Assembly (NCBI GenBank): GCA_907163375.1
Contig: CAJQUW010009088.1
Span: forward strand, 1 to 64,000
Direction: 5' to 3'
DNA length: 64,000 nucleotides
Origin: Prostheceraeus crozeri
Lineage: Eukaryota > Platyhelminthes > Polycladida > Euryleptidae
The number at the start of each line of letters is the position of its first letter. The first letter of the stretch is position 1. A program made the translations under genes and the position numbers. Of the stretch, positions 29,928-40,482 are shown one piece after another. The notes beneath the pieces were generated by a model that saw only the letters and a program-made list of their open reading frames with translations, did not search any database and was not told the origin of the DNA.

Positions 29928-30691
29928 GCCTGATTTTATTGTTAGCTGTAAGATAATGAAATTTGTATAAGTCATATTCCTAAAGTATTACACTTAGTCA
30001 GGAATGATAGATTTGAGTGTAGTGAGTGGCACTCGATCCCGTCGACAGCCCGAAGGCCTTGTACTGATCACTAGGGAAGTGAGAGATCTTCCCCGATACC
30101 CGCTCTTTACAGCTGAAGACATCATTGTCACTGCCCCGAAGTGGTAACAGGAACGCCGAGTCAAAGGTAGTGATCAGTAGATGGGATCTAACCCCTCAAA
30201 GCTGCCTTAGACTTAGTTAAATTTCAAATCTGATAGCAGATTTGAACTCAGGATACTTGAAAACCTTAGTCTATATGTTAAAACTTTGAAAAAACTGAAA
30301 ATTAAGAATTTTTAAAAAATTCCGCATTTTACTACTCATACTACTTTTAAAAATTTTATCAGTAGTAAAGACGCTATCAAACTCTATCATACAAACTTTG
30401 AAGTAAGAAGATAGCTTGCCTACTTCAAAAGATAGAGTCCTTTGAAACACCCGATATCGGGAGCTCAGAGCGACGACCGTCGCTTACCTCGTCTTTCGAT
30501 GAAGTGATCAGACTTACGTTGTCGGGGGTTTATATATGCTCGGAAGAAAACTTAAAATGGCTCTATCTCCGAAAGTATTCATCGTAGCGACAAGCGGTTT
30601 GTTGCAAACCATTCGTCTCATCATTCTCTATCATATGACACCTGAACCATTCTCATATGACCACGGGAAGTCGGTCCGTCAGCACATGTCC
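29928..30691. other. Upstream region of the coiled-coil gene, no other gene
   Basis: On the minus strand a donor (GAG|GTAAGC, GT at 30,487-30,486) and an acceptor (ATCTTACAG ending at 29,946) suggest a 542-base leader intron. The segment 30,140-30,260 resembles 25,440-25,540. The rest is AT-rich with nothing recognised. Confidence 0.4.
30505..30538 (-). promoter_or_regulatory. Right-end promoter (minus strand)
   Basis: GCATATATAAACC (30,538-29 side, ending 30,526) is a TATA box facing inward from the right terminal repeat, the mirror of the left-end promoter. It would feed the coiled-coil gene and possibly the rest of the cassette. Confidence 0.5.
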
Positions 30692-32711
30692 ATGTAACAT
30701 GCCACAAGTGAAAAAATTCCTAAGTATGAGAGCTCCAGTGTGGTGAAAATTTTGAAAAATTTAAAACTTCCGAATTTCGACCTGGGACCTTTACCAAAAC
30801 ATTTTTCATCAAATGTCACGGACCCCCCCTCCCCCCTCCCCCCCTCGTTCAGAAATATTTGATGAAAAATGTTTTGGTGACGGTCCCAGGTCGAAATGTC
30901 ACACTTTGGAAAATTTTCAAAATTTTGTCCATACAAAGTCACTCTGACACTTAAGATTTTTTCAGGTGAGCTCCGACCTAAAATCTTGTAACAGCTCTAA
31001 CTTTTGAACGAAGACAGATATGAACAAGCCGTTTCTTTCACTGAATTTGTCTCACTCTTAGCTTTCAAACGAGCTATTGCACGACAAAATCCGTTCACTA
31101 GAAGCCAAGATCGAAGCGAGCTCTCCCGAGGGGGGGAGGTCAGTGAAATTTGATGAAAAATGTTTTGGTGAAGGTCCCAGGTCGAAATGCCACACTTTGG
31201 AAAATTTTCAAAATTTTGTCCATACAAAGTCACTCTGAAACTTAGGATTTTTTCAGGTGAGCTCCGACCTAAAATCTTGTAACAGCTCTAACTTTTGAAC
31301 GGCTGGTCCGATTGACTCGCGGCAAAAATGGCGTCGAGCAGTTTTTTCTCCTCTTTCAAACGAGTAGCTGTAAGACAAAATCCGTTCACTAGAACCAAAG
31401 TTAGAAGATTGCTGTCGGGGGGGGGTCCCAGAAATTTGATGAAAAATGTTTTGGTGAAGGTCCCAGGTCGAAATTCCACACTTTGGAAAATTTTCAAAAT
31501 TTTACCCATACAAAGCCACTCTGACACTTAGGATTTTTTCAGGTGAGCTACGACCTAAAATCTTGAATGGCGTCTCACATCTAAACGGAGACAGATATGA
31601 ACAAGCCGATTCTTTCAGTGAATTTGTCTCACTCTTAGCTTTCAAACGAGCTATTGCACGACAAAATCCGTCCACTGGAAGCCAAGATCGAAGCTTGTTC
31701 TCCCGAGGGGGAGGAGGTCAGTGAAATTTGATGAAAAATGTTTTGTTGAAGGTCCCAGGTCGAAATGCCACACTTTGGAAAATTTTCAAAATTTTACCCA
31801 TACAAGGCCACTCTGACACTTAGGATTTTTTCAGGTGAGCTCCGACCTAAAATCTTGTAACAGCTCTAACTTTTGAACGGCTGGTCCGATTGACTCGCGG
31901 CAAAAATGGCGTCGAGCAGTTTTTTCTCCTCTTTCAAACGAGTAGCTGTAAGACAAAATCCGTTCACTAGAACCAAAGTTAGAAGATTGCTGTCGGGGGG
32001 GCGGGTCCGTGAAATTTGATGAAAAATGTTTTGGTGACGGTCCCAGGTCGAAATTCCACACTTTGGAAAATTTTCAAAATTTTACCCATACAAAGCCACT
32101 CTGACACTTAGGATTTTTTCAGGTGAGCTCCGACCTAAAATCTTGAATGGCGCCTCACATCTAAACGGAGACAGATATGAACAAGGCGTTTCTTTCACTG
32201 AATTTGTCTCACTCTTAGCTTTCAAACGAGCTATTGCACGACAAAATCCGTTCACTAGAAGCCAAGATCGAAGCTAGCTCTCCCGAGGGGGGGGGAGGTC
32301 AGTGAAATTTGATGAAAAATGTTTTGGTGAGGGTCCCAGGTCGAAATGACACACTTTGGAAAATTTTCAAAATTTTACCCATACAAAGCCACTCTAACAC
32401 TTAGGATTTTTTCAGGTGAGCTCCGACCTAAAATCTTGTAACAGCTCTAACTTTTGAACGGCTGGTCCGATTGACTCGCGGCAAAAATGGCGTCGAGCAG
32501 TTTTTTCTCCTCTTTCAAACGAGTAGCTGTAAGGCAAAATCCGTCCACTAGAACCAAAGTTAGAAGATTGCTGTCGGGGGGGGGGGGGGGTCCGAGAAAT
32601 TTGATGAAAAATGTTTTGGTGAAGGTCCCAGGTCGAAATTACACACTTTGGAAAATTTTCAAAATTTTACCCATACAAAGCCACTCTGACACTTAGGATT
32701 TTTTCAGGTGA
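30692..32711 (-). repeat. Right terminal satellite array, inverted, alternating units
   Basis: The left satellite is present in reverse orientation (G tracts, GATGAAAAATGTTTTGGTGA). Here alpha units (near 31,260-31,430, 31,850-32,000, 32,440-32,600) alternate with beta units (near 31,010-31,140, 31,560-31,710, 32,150-32,300), so the repeat unit is a dimer of about 590 bp. The innermost part, 30,700-30,845, is in the opposite orientation and forms an inverted junction. Confidence 0.88.
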
Positions 32712-33037
32712 GCTACGACAGTCCACCCTCCCAACCTGGCCGGCACACCACGCCAACCTGGCCGGCACACCACGCCAACCTGGCCGGCACACCACGCCAA
32801 CCTGGACAGCACATCACCGCGCGCTACGACGGCCGGCCAGAGGGGGGGACGTCAGCGAACCTTTCGGACTCACTTGGCCGGCACACCACGACACTCTGTC
32901 GTTCCATCCAGAGGGGGGGACGTCAGACTCAAAGCACCACGGCGGCCGACCACGACACTCTGCCGTTCCAGAGAGGGGGGGACGTCAGCGACGGCGGCCA
33001 TCTTGCGCTATCCAGAAGTGGAGTTTTACTTACTACT
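32712..33037 (-). repeat. GC-rich right tip of copy A: 22-bp minisatellite and TGACGTC boxes
   Basis: Three perfect 22-bp units run from 32,731 to 32,796 (each beginning CCAACCTGGCCGG), followed by a partial fourth. Three copies of GGGGGACGTCAG follow (near 32,845, 32,917 and 32,978). The last bases, GAGTTTTACTTACTACT (33,021-33,037), are the inverted terminus shared with copy B. Confidence 0.85.
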
Positions 33038-33043
33038 TAGGAA
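33038..33043. other. Candidate 6-bp target duplication of copy A
   Basis: TAGGAA directly flanks the right terminus. Polintons make 6-bp duplications; its partner would lie left of the window. Confidence 0.4.
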
Positions 33044-33057
33044 TAATGGCAGTTTCT

Positions 33058-33090
33058 ACATTGCTGCCTGCAGATAGCAGGCAGCAATGT
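33058..33090. repeat. Perfect hairpin next to the copy A terminus
   Basis: Arms ACATTGCTGCCTGC and its exact complement flank AGATA. Similar ACATTGCTGCC or ACATTGTTGCC words recur at 33,739 and within the fold-back at 33,777-33,874. Confidence 0.75.
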
Positions 33091-33300
33091 GTATAACCCG
33101 GTCGTCATTTTTCAATACTTATAACATATAAGTTGCTGCTAAGATCATAGACTTCTAAATTGCAGAAGAATTCTCTGTTACAGGAAGTCTATGGATAGAT
33201 GTAGATGTATATAAGTAAATGGAAGTACCACATGAGATTTCTCGGTCTAACGCGGCCTCTGATTTGTGCATTACTTTCCTTAATAGTTATTTACACAACA

Positions 33301-33417
33301 AGTGCAAAGTATCCAGCTTTATTGCATTTTTTGAGATCAACATGTCTATGCACAGCCCGAAGGGCGAGGGCGTTTGTTGATCGAGAAAAATGCAATTAAG
33401 CTGGATATCTTTGCACG
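33301..33417. repeat. Fold-back (MITE-like) hairpin
   Basis: Arms of about 42 bases (33,301-33,342 and 33,375-33,417) pair with few mismatches. The loop carries GCCCGAAGGGC. No coding. Confidence 0.75.
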
Positions 33418-33776
33418 AGTTCTGTAAGTAACTTTATATTTCACAGAATCCGCAGAATCTATGACCATCCAAATTTTATAGCTGTCAAAAATCCAACTCT
33501 ATTGCTATGGAATTGTAGATATCAGCGGCATTTCTTGAGATTTCTATGTGAAATTCACCGTTTTAGAGGATGAAAAACTTTCTCTGTGCTAATGTATTTC
33601 AATGAAGGAGTGCAATAAAGACTGTTTATTGCACTCTTTGAAATTTATGCACACTTTGGAAAGCATAAACTATATTATGGAGGCAATAATCATAGAGATT
33701 ATAGCACTGTGAAATATAAAATCTCATATGGTATTCCTACATTGCTGCCCAGTTCATTTCAATTGCGCACAATAGT

Positions 33777-33874
33777 ATTAACATAGATTTTTTCAGGCAA
33801 CAATGCAGGACATTTTCAGGCGCTTACGCGCCCTCAAATGTCCTACATTGTTGCCCTCAAAAATCCATGTTAAT
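33777..33874. repeat. Fold-back hairpin with GGCGC inner stem
   Basis: Arms of about 39 bases start ATTAACATAGATTTTTTCAG; the loop has a GGCGC/GCGCC inner stem. Confidence 0.75.
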
Positions 33875-34689
33875 GTCATATTCATAGAATAAAGATGCAT
33901 TCGTAGTACATTCGATATCGTTATTCTGAGATTCAAATTATGGAATATTGCGTGTGGAGCTTCTGGATATTGTCACCCTAGATCTCACCTTTTCGTCTAA
34001 CCAGAAGCATGTCTGACATTACACTCACTCACATGTCTTATATCAACAGGCAGAGTGACGTTACATGTTGTATATCACCAGACTTAAAAATTGCATGAGT
34101 ATAGCGCAAACTGCTCGAGATCGTCTGATGACAGCTTGACAATCCGAGTCAGACTACTTGCAGCAGGCAGATCAGTTAGGCATCCATAGGCAAACTGCAA
34201 GAAGCATGATAACCAATTTTATGATAGCGACCAACTGATAAGCACTTATACATACAAAGATGGGTACTTCTATTTCCCCCCCCCCATATTTTTGTTGTTG
34301 ACACCCGCGAGTGTTGCATCGACAACGAGCTTCTCTTGCTCGCAAGTGCAGTCTCACTACCGTCGCGTACGCGTTGAGTGTGCAAAATTCCTCTGCTTTG
34401 AACAAAATTTACAGTACTTGCATTTTCGTTCACTGTCACTGTAGACAACAATCCCACGAAGTGCATGATCACAGCTCTATCTTGTATTCTAACTGAGCAT
34501 CCAAGGGACAAATCCTTCATCCTAGGGTTCAAGTAAGACTTCTCAGTGGTGTTGTACTATCACTCATTGACAGATCAAGTCTATTCTAAATTCAATGTGA
34601 CTAATTAAGTTTGACGATATTTGATGAATTTGGAAAAATTGGAAAATGTGGGGTGATAGAAATTCCCATAGGTGGATGAATCGATGGTA
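33875..34689. other. No gene seen
   Basis: AT-rich sequence with short chance frames on both strands. No repeat or RNA gene is recognised. Confidence 0.5.
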
Positions 34690-34908
34690 GCCACTTTGGT
34701 GAGATGAGTGGAAGAGAAGTTTACCATCACCTTGTTGGAGATCAAGGAGAAAGTGCAGCAGGAGTTTTCACCAAGTCCATCTATCTGCGTCCAAGCCATA
34801 AGTCTGAGTTTGGAGGGAAAGCTTGTTATCAAGAAGCAGTTAAGGTCCGCACCAATCCAAAGGAAAGTGCCGAACATCAAGCAAGAAAGCAAGGCTTTTA
34901 TACAGTGA
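34690..34908 (+). pseudogene. Tc1/IS630-type transposase fragment
   Basis: The frame encodes EEKFTITLLEIKEKVQQEF, then AISLSLEGKLVIKKQLR, then RKVPN. This matches the second helix-turn-helix of Tc1-like transposases (pattern TLTLKDIKEKL, then TISRxLEGKLYTLKK). Only this domain is left, with stops before and nothing recognised after it, so it is an old relic. Confidence 0.5.
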
Positions 34909-35512
34909 CTTATGCAGTGACATGCAGACATTAGTCTTCCAAGATGACTGGGCGAACACGTAGACATTCAGCTGTCAGGGTAGTGGAAAGACAACGCGGT
35001 AGAAGCTTAACCGTTAGTAGTGAAAACTGTGCCCTACTTGAAAGGGATATGTACATGGATGGGTGCATGTAAAATTCAGTGTTATCAGTAGGAACATGGA
35101 TAGGTACATGTATATTTCAGTGTCATGAATAGGAACATGTATGACTTCTGTCTTCTTGGATAGGTACATGTGTTTGGTGCACTCGGTTGAGTACATTGTG
35201 TTTCGGAACGTCTATGAGCGAACTTGTGTGACTTCCCAAGTAGCACAGCCCAGTCGACCCCAACATGGGAAGATGCCGTTTTGCCCAATGGCCCCGTGGG
35301 CTACCCGAATGGTAGCAGGTGCCGGCCAACATCAGGAAATGGCCGTTTTAGACTAGTTAATCCCACGTAAGCCCATATGCACCGGCGTGTAAACGACGTT
35401 GGCCCAGCAAAAGTTGCCCAATTTTGCCACAAAATACCCATCGTCAGCGCGCATGCATTTAACGTGCATGCAGCGTCTCCATACCGAGCCGACGCCGAAA
35501 TGTGGTGCTATA
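34909..35512. other. No gene; short 41-bp repeat
   Basis: ATGGATRGGTRCATGTA followed by TTCAGTGT occurs at about 35,055 and 35,096, a period near 41 bp with a partial third copy near 35,157. Nothing else is recognised. Confidence 0.4.
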
Positions 35513-35854
35513 CCCATGAAGTGCCGACACGGGTGCGTCAATCTTGCGATTTGCTTTTCTACAATACCGCATTAGTTCCATTCCCGATTATCTATCTTGG
35601 CCACAGCAACAATGCCGTGACACTAGTTATGGCGATACATCAATAGCTGCGCTACTAATGTACACATCCCCGTTTCTCTGGCTCAAAATATGGCGGGGGA
35701 TGTGTACATCAATAGCGTAGCTATTATATGTAACGCCATAACTAGTGTTACGGCATTGTTGCTGTGGCCAAGATAGATAGTCGGGAATGGAACTAATGCG
35801 GTATTGTAGAAAAGCAAATCGCAAGATTGACGCACCTGGGTCGCACTTCATGGG
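35513..35854. repeat. Large fold-back element, arms about 160 bp
   Basis: The arm beginning CCCATGAAGTGC at 35,513 pairs with the arm ending GCACTTCATGGG at 35,854. The inner pair is TGTACACATCCCC and its complement. Open frames here are chance. Confidence 0.85.
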
Positions 35855-37209
35855 ATAATCAAGCTGACTGCAATTCAAAACTCCCTTCCTGATTTAATCG
35901 GTTAAACTTACGAAGCGGATAGCGGTGCTGTTTGTGAGATTAAATACAATTCTGAAGTTCAAATGTGTATGTTCTCATCATAAAAAGGGAACTGAAACAA
36001 TCGCATAATCACACAAGTATTAAAATCTGATACAGAATTACATGATATGAGACTTGTCAAAATGAACACGCTGAATTTTATTTAGACATCAAACACAGAG
36101 ATTCTAGAATAAATTATTTGTGTGTATATACAGAGCACTTATTAGAAATATCTGATGACATTGTTTTCCAACAACCAACATAATCACTTGAAAATGAAAG
36201 AAATAGCTAAATAGCTATGAGCATGACTGCAGTTGGTCATCCTTTCTTGCATTAGCATAAATAAATTGACACTGCCATCAGTGCTGCATCGGAGAAACTC
36301 GGAGGCTTTTGCAGAAAAGGATCAATTAGCTCTTCAAAGGCAATCCTCCCTCTGAAAAATCCAACCTCTAGCAGACAGAAAATTTCAAAATGCTACTAAG
36401 AACTAACTAACTATACCCAAAAACAACGACTCATTTCTATAGGATATGACGGACAACTATTAAGTATTTTAATGTTTAGCTACTACAGTTTTGCTCAGCT
36501 ACAGTTATTATTGTTATTCGTTATTAAGTAGTTAGAAGAGAGCTATTCAATATTTCCATTAAGTACTGCATCTAACTATATCGTATGATGTCTAACAGAA
36601 AAAGATTGATTAGACTTGAATAAAAAACCTTTACAATAGCACGAATGTTGTGAAGAGTATTCAATCCCCTCTCGAAGTGGCGTCATCTACTAAAAGCCAT
36701 CTATTTACGAAATTTCATTTTAACAAGTCTTAGAATTACTGTCCGGTAAAGAATACTGAAGCGTGGTAGGGAGTAAAAAATTACGGATGAACCGTTGAAT
36801 TTTGAATGAGCTAGAGGCTTGATATGAAATTGAAATTAAGTTCGAGCATATTATCAATGCCATTTAAGCAATGTCTAAGCAACAGCTTTAAGTAATACAT
36901 TTCCCACTTATTACAAGACAAAATGAAATTGACGTGACTTTTTTTTACAGAAGCTGCAGTTTAAGATTGCAGACGAATAACAGCTACGCGGTAATGATAG
37001 TAAATGCGACTATGTCTCACCTGCAATTACAGGAAAGATAATTAATCTGGATACGAATCATAATTATCAAGCAACCTGGAAAAATCTGAAACGCAAATAA
37101 TAATTATAATATTAGTAATTCTTGGCAATTTTTATTGATCTGGGAAAGAAAGATTCTGATATCATTTTCCTTTATAGTTGAAATCAATGAAATATTATTA
37201 TTCTTCATT
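35855..37209. other. No gene seen
   Basis: AT-rich non-coding sequence; no supported frame, RNA gene or recognisable element. Confidence 0.5.
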
Positions 37210-37628
37210 CTTTCTACGCACAAAAATCAATAAATTATGTCAAAATATATTTCGTCGATCTGGTCTCATTAATTGAGATAGAAAGAAGTCCTAAGTAAAA
37301 ATTTTGGAAATCAAATGCTAAATCATTTGAAATCTATGTACAAAAATACGAGCCATCAATGTCAATGTCGACATCTACCAAATATACACATATACCAAAG
37401 TTCATTGATTGTTGTTGTACTGAAAGAACTGCGACAATCAATGAACTGTGGCATATGTGTATATTTATTAGATATCGATATTGACAGTTTGTAATTTTGT
37501 AGAGATTTCGAATGATTTGGCATTTGATTTCCTGAATTTTTTCATATGATTTCTTTCTATTTCAATTGAGAAAGTCAGATCGGCGAAATATATCTTGACA
37601 TAATTTATTAATTTTTGTGCCCAGAAAG
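37210..37628. repeat. Large fold-back element, arms about 190-200 bp
   Basis: The left arm begins CTTTCTACGCACAAAAATC and the right arm ends GATTTTTGTGC-like then CCAGAAAG. The arms have a few differences, and the loop lies near 37,415-37,430 (GTTGTTGTACTG). No coding. Confidence 0.8.
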
Positions 37629-38687
37629 ACTTAAAAATTCATTAATTTCGACTAAAAAGAAATGATTAATGAAGATAAATTTCTTCATTTTCCGAGTCAT
37701 GGGTACAGAAGTGATAATACCCGGAATATAATCTGAACAGGAAGCATAAAGAACTAATCTCCGATGAAATTTGTCATAAAGCTTCATAGCCTCAATGAGC
37801 AATGAGCATTTTCATAAAAATAAGTTGAATAAAACTTGAAATTCAACGGTTCATCAGGCGATGTGATCAATGAAACTATAAAAAAAGCTACTCGCGCGCG
37901 TAGCGCATCTATGAAAGTGAAAGTCAGAGAAGACCACACAATAGTCCGAGTCCGCTTAGTCCGAGTCAGATAAATCACTGTGACTTAACTGAGCTTGGGC
38001 CTCCGTCTCCTTCATCTAAACTCTCGTTGTCGCCGCCCACCTTTGCGGTCCCTTGTATCACGCAGGTACCTGCTGGAGATCTCCTCAAAATTCGTGGAAG
38101 TTAACGTTGGAAACTGCTGTTTCTTCACAGAATCTGTAACGGAAATGGCACCATTTTACACCCACATAGCTGCTATGTCACTGAAATGGTGTCGTTTTCA
38201 TATTTCAAGATAAAAGTTTACAACATCCGGTGGACATGACGATCCCAATTGATTAAAATTCATCGGAGATAATGTATTCGCAGACAAGATACCATCATCA
38301 GTGACCGTGACAACCATCAATAACAATGATGCAATATATACAGGACTTAATCGAAAGAAAAGTCAATACAAGAAAGGTGGTTGTGATTTGTTACAATTAT
38401 TCATGAAACAATGCGAATGAAGAAATGACTTCATGTAGAATGGTTGAACAATTTTTGTGTATGGACTGCGCAAACTGACCCCCGTTCAGCGTGGACAAGG
38501 ACGAAAAACGGGGAAGTAAGTAAGAAGTGCGCACGAGAGCGTACATTGAGCACCTTGAAACTTTTGTATTGTGCGATATATGAATACCGTATTTTCATAA
38601 ACAAAATTTTCAATAAATGAGTATATTTTAAAATTTTGTCCAAAATTTTGGCCATTGCGGATCAAGTTGTGTTTTTTGAAATTAAAA
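37629..38687. other. No gene seen
   Basis: Non-coding flank before the Penelope-like pair; only short chance frames. Confidence 0.45.
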
Positions 38688-40468
38688 TCAATTAATTGTT
38701 GGCCTATTAGCCCTTCTTCCGCAAATAAAACAGTTAGGTAGTTCTCCCAAATTTTCGCCGTAGGCTTTATCAAGGGAATTATTTACTGCTAAAAGATATA
38801 TCCTGCATTAACAATTATATACAGAGTTCAAAATTATCCTATCAAGAAATCCTACAATGCAACCTAGAAATGATTCAGAAAGCTCTAATAAAAAATTCTA
38901 CAAGAATGTCCAATAAAAGTAAATAGATATAGAAAAGTCTAGCAGAGGGAGATTAAGTCAAGAAAATGGGTACATTCCATCCTTTGCATCCGTTTATCAA
39001 TTTTTGTGGGTCACAATCCCGTATGTAGAGAGCTTCAGTAGCCTTTCTCAACTTCTTTGCTTTTACGATCTGCAGGATCTTCCAGGAGAAAGCTGGTGTT
39101 TCATCATTGGTCTGGTGCAGGTCCATGTGCATTTTTACGTGTGATGATTTTTGTTTCGTATGTTCGTAAATTCTTTGTTGTACTGTTCTCGACGTTTCAC
39201 CAATGTATCTTTGATCACATATCAAGCATTTGATTTCATAAATTACATTTTTCTTAAGACATTTTCCGGGATCTTGGGCGGTTCTACATCCAATGCATTT
39301 GTCATTACAGGGTCTTGTCTCCTTCGGATTTCTCAACGAATATTTCAGAGCAGGTTCAGCTATAAACACGAATCGAACGTAGTCAGAAAGCCCATGCTCA
39401 TCTCTTATCCTAATCAGTTTTCTCTTCTCAAATTCATTGATAAATGGGACTTTCATGTATACTACATCTGATTTTTCGTTCTTGTTGTTTCGTTTTATAT
39501 TTCGGTTTATGTTGAGCTCAAGGAAATGTTTTCTAATGAATTCAGCAGGATAACCGTTGAGCAGAAACCTAGTTCTCAACAAATTTAGCGAGATATCCAA
39601 ATTAATGTCATTTGAAGAAGCTCTCTCTGCTTTTATTCTTTCTGTTTTCATCAGTGCTGTTTTTCTAGATAAAGGAACCCCAGAATTGTATGGCAAGCAT
39701 GTGTTGCTATGAGTCGGCTTTATATATAAATGATATAAAAACCTATCATTGTCTTCCACATGCAGTTGGACATCAAGAAAAGGGATACTATTTTCTTCAG
39801 GAGCTTCAGTAGTGAATTGGATATTGTCATGAATGTCATTCGCGAGTAACTTGATGTCATCTAAATGATAGTTCTCTTCAAATATGACGAATACATCGTC
39901 AATGTATCTGCGCCAGTAATGAATCCATGAAGCTTCTTCCAATACCTTTCTCTCGATGTCCGTGAAAATGATTGCCACTGGCGGGGCACAATTATTTCCC
40001 ATAGCAATTCCACTCATTTGATGTTTCACTTCACCTTCCAACAAATAAGAATCAGAACAAAATGCAAGTCTCAGGAGGTCCTCGAAGTCTTCTGCTGTAA
40101 TATCATTGATGGTTGATTCTTGTTTATATCTATCAAAAAATTCTGAGACAATTTGCAACATACCCACATTTTCATTGGTTTCTATTGGTATGGACCCATA
40201 CAAATTTACAACGTCTAGAGACCCAAATTTCTTTTGTGACATATCCATAGACTTAATGGAATTCAGAAAATCAGTTGTAGATGCCAAATGTGCTGGGACA
40301 TGATGTTTGATTAGTTTATTCAACTCTGATGCTAGAAAAACTGCTAAATTGCGCCCCGGAGATTCTTTGGTATCTATTATAGGTCTGCCTTTCAAGTTAC
40401 CAGTTTATGGTCTTTAGGCAAAGCATAAGGTAGGCTTACCAACGGGTCACTGCTGTACCAATTCCGAT
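38688..40468 (-). mobile_element. Penelope-like element, copy 1, 5'-truncated
   Basis: Homology with copy 2 (inverted) runs from the 3' end near 38,688 (AATTAATTGTTGGCC) to 40,468 (CCAATTCCGA), where it stops inside the coding region. The two copies are head to head with almost no gap, a layout known for Penelope-like elements. Confidence 0.85.
38953..40395 (-). CDS. Penelope reverse transcriptase with GIY-YIG nuclease (copy 1)
   Basis: The 480-aa frame has the reverse transcriptase segments KKFGSLDVVNLYGSIPI, SGIAMGNNCAPPVAIIF and YIDDVFVIFEEN with the catalytic DD. A linker follows, then a Cys pair cluster (CNDKCIGC) and the GIY-YIG endonuclease (NVIYEIKCLICDQRYIGETS, then RIYEHTKQ). This order defines canonical Penelope elements. 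The N-terminal part seen in copy 2 is absent. It differs from copy 2 by only two residues. Confidence 0.88.
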   Translation of the reverse strand: MKGRPIIDTKESPGRNLAVFLASELNKLIKHHVPAHLASTTDFLNSIKSMDMSQKKFGSLDVVNLYGSIPIETNENVGMLQIVSEFFDRYKQESTINDITAEDFEDLLRLAFCSDSYLLEGEVKHQMSGIAMGNNCAPPVAIIFTDIERKVLEEASWIHYWRRYIDDVFVIFEENYHLDDIKLLANDIHDNIQFTTEAPEENSIPFLDVQLHVEDNDRFLYHLYIKPTHSNTCLPYNSGVPLSRKTALMKTERIKAERASSNDINLDISLNLLRTRFLLNGYPAEFIRKHFLELNINRNIKRNNKNEKSDVVYMKVPFINEFEKRKLIRIRDEHGLSDYVRFVFIAEPALKYSLRNPKETRPCNDKCIGCRTAQDPGKCLKKNVIYEIKCLICDQRYIGETSRTVQQRIYEHTKQKSSHVKMHMDLHQTNDETPAFSWKILQIVKAKKLRKATEALYIRDCDPQKLINGCKGWNVPIFLT

Positions 40469-40482
40469 ACCATCTACGTTGT

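Larger units (their letters stand above)
1..33037 (+). mobile_element. Polinton/Maverick element, copy A (left end outside window)
   Basis: This is a large self-synthesising DNA element of the Polinton/adintovirus type. It is recognised by its set of protein-primed polymerase B, chromodomain integrase, A32/FtsK-like ATPase, adenain-like protease and hexon-like capsid protein. The inverted terminal regions are satellite arrays plus a GC-rich tip. The right terminus is placed at 33,037, where identity with the inverted left end of copy B stops; read inward it begins 5'-AGTAGTAAG, matching the 5'-AG rule of Polintons. At over 33 kb it is longer than the usual 15-20 kb because of the satellite and an accessory cassette. 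It is young but broken, with about seven visible breaks plus a hAT insertion. Confidence 0.93.

Noticed and set aside
32708-33040. A 110-aa frame in the right tip
   Set aside because: Translation of the 22-bp minisatellite; the counterpart in copy B is not conserved as protein.
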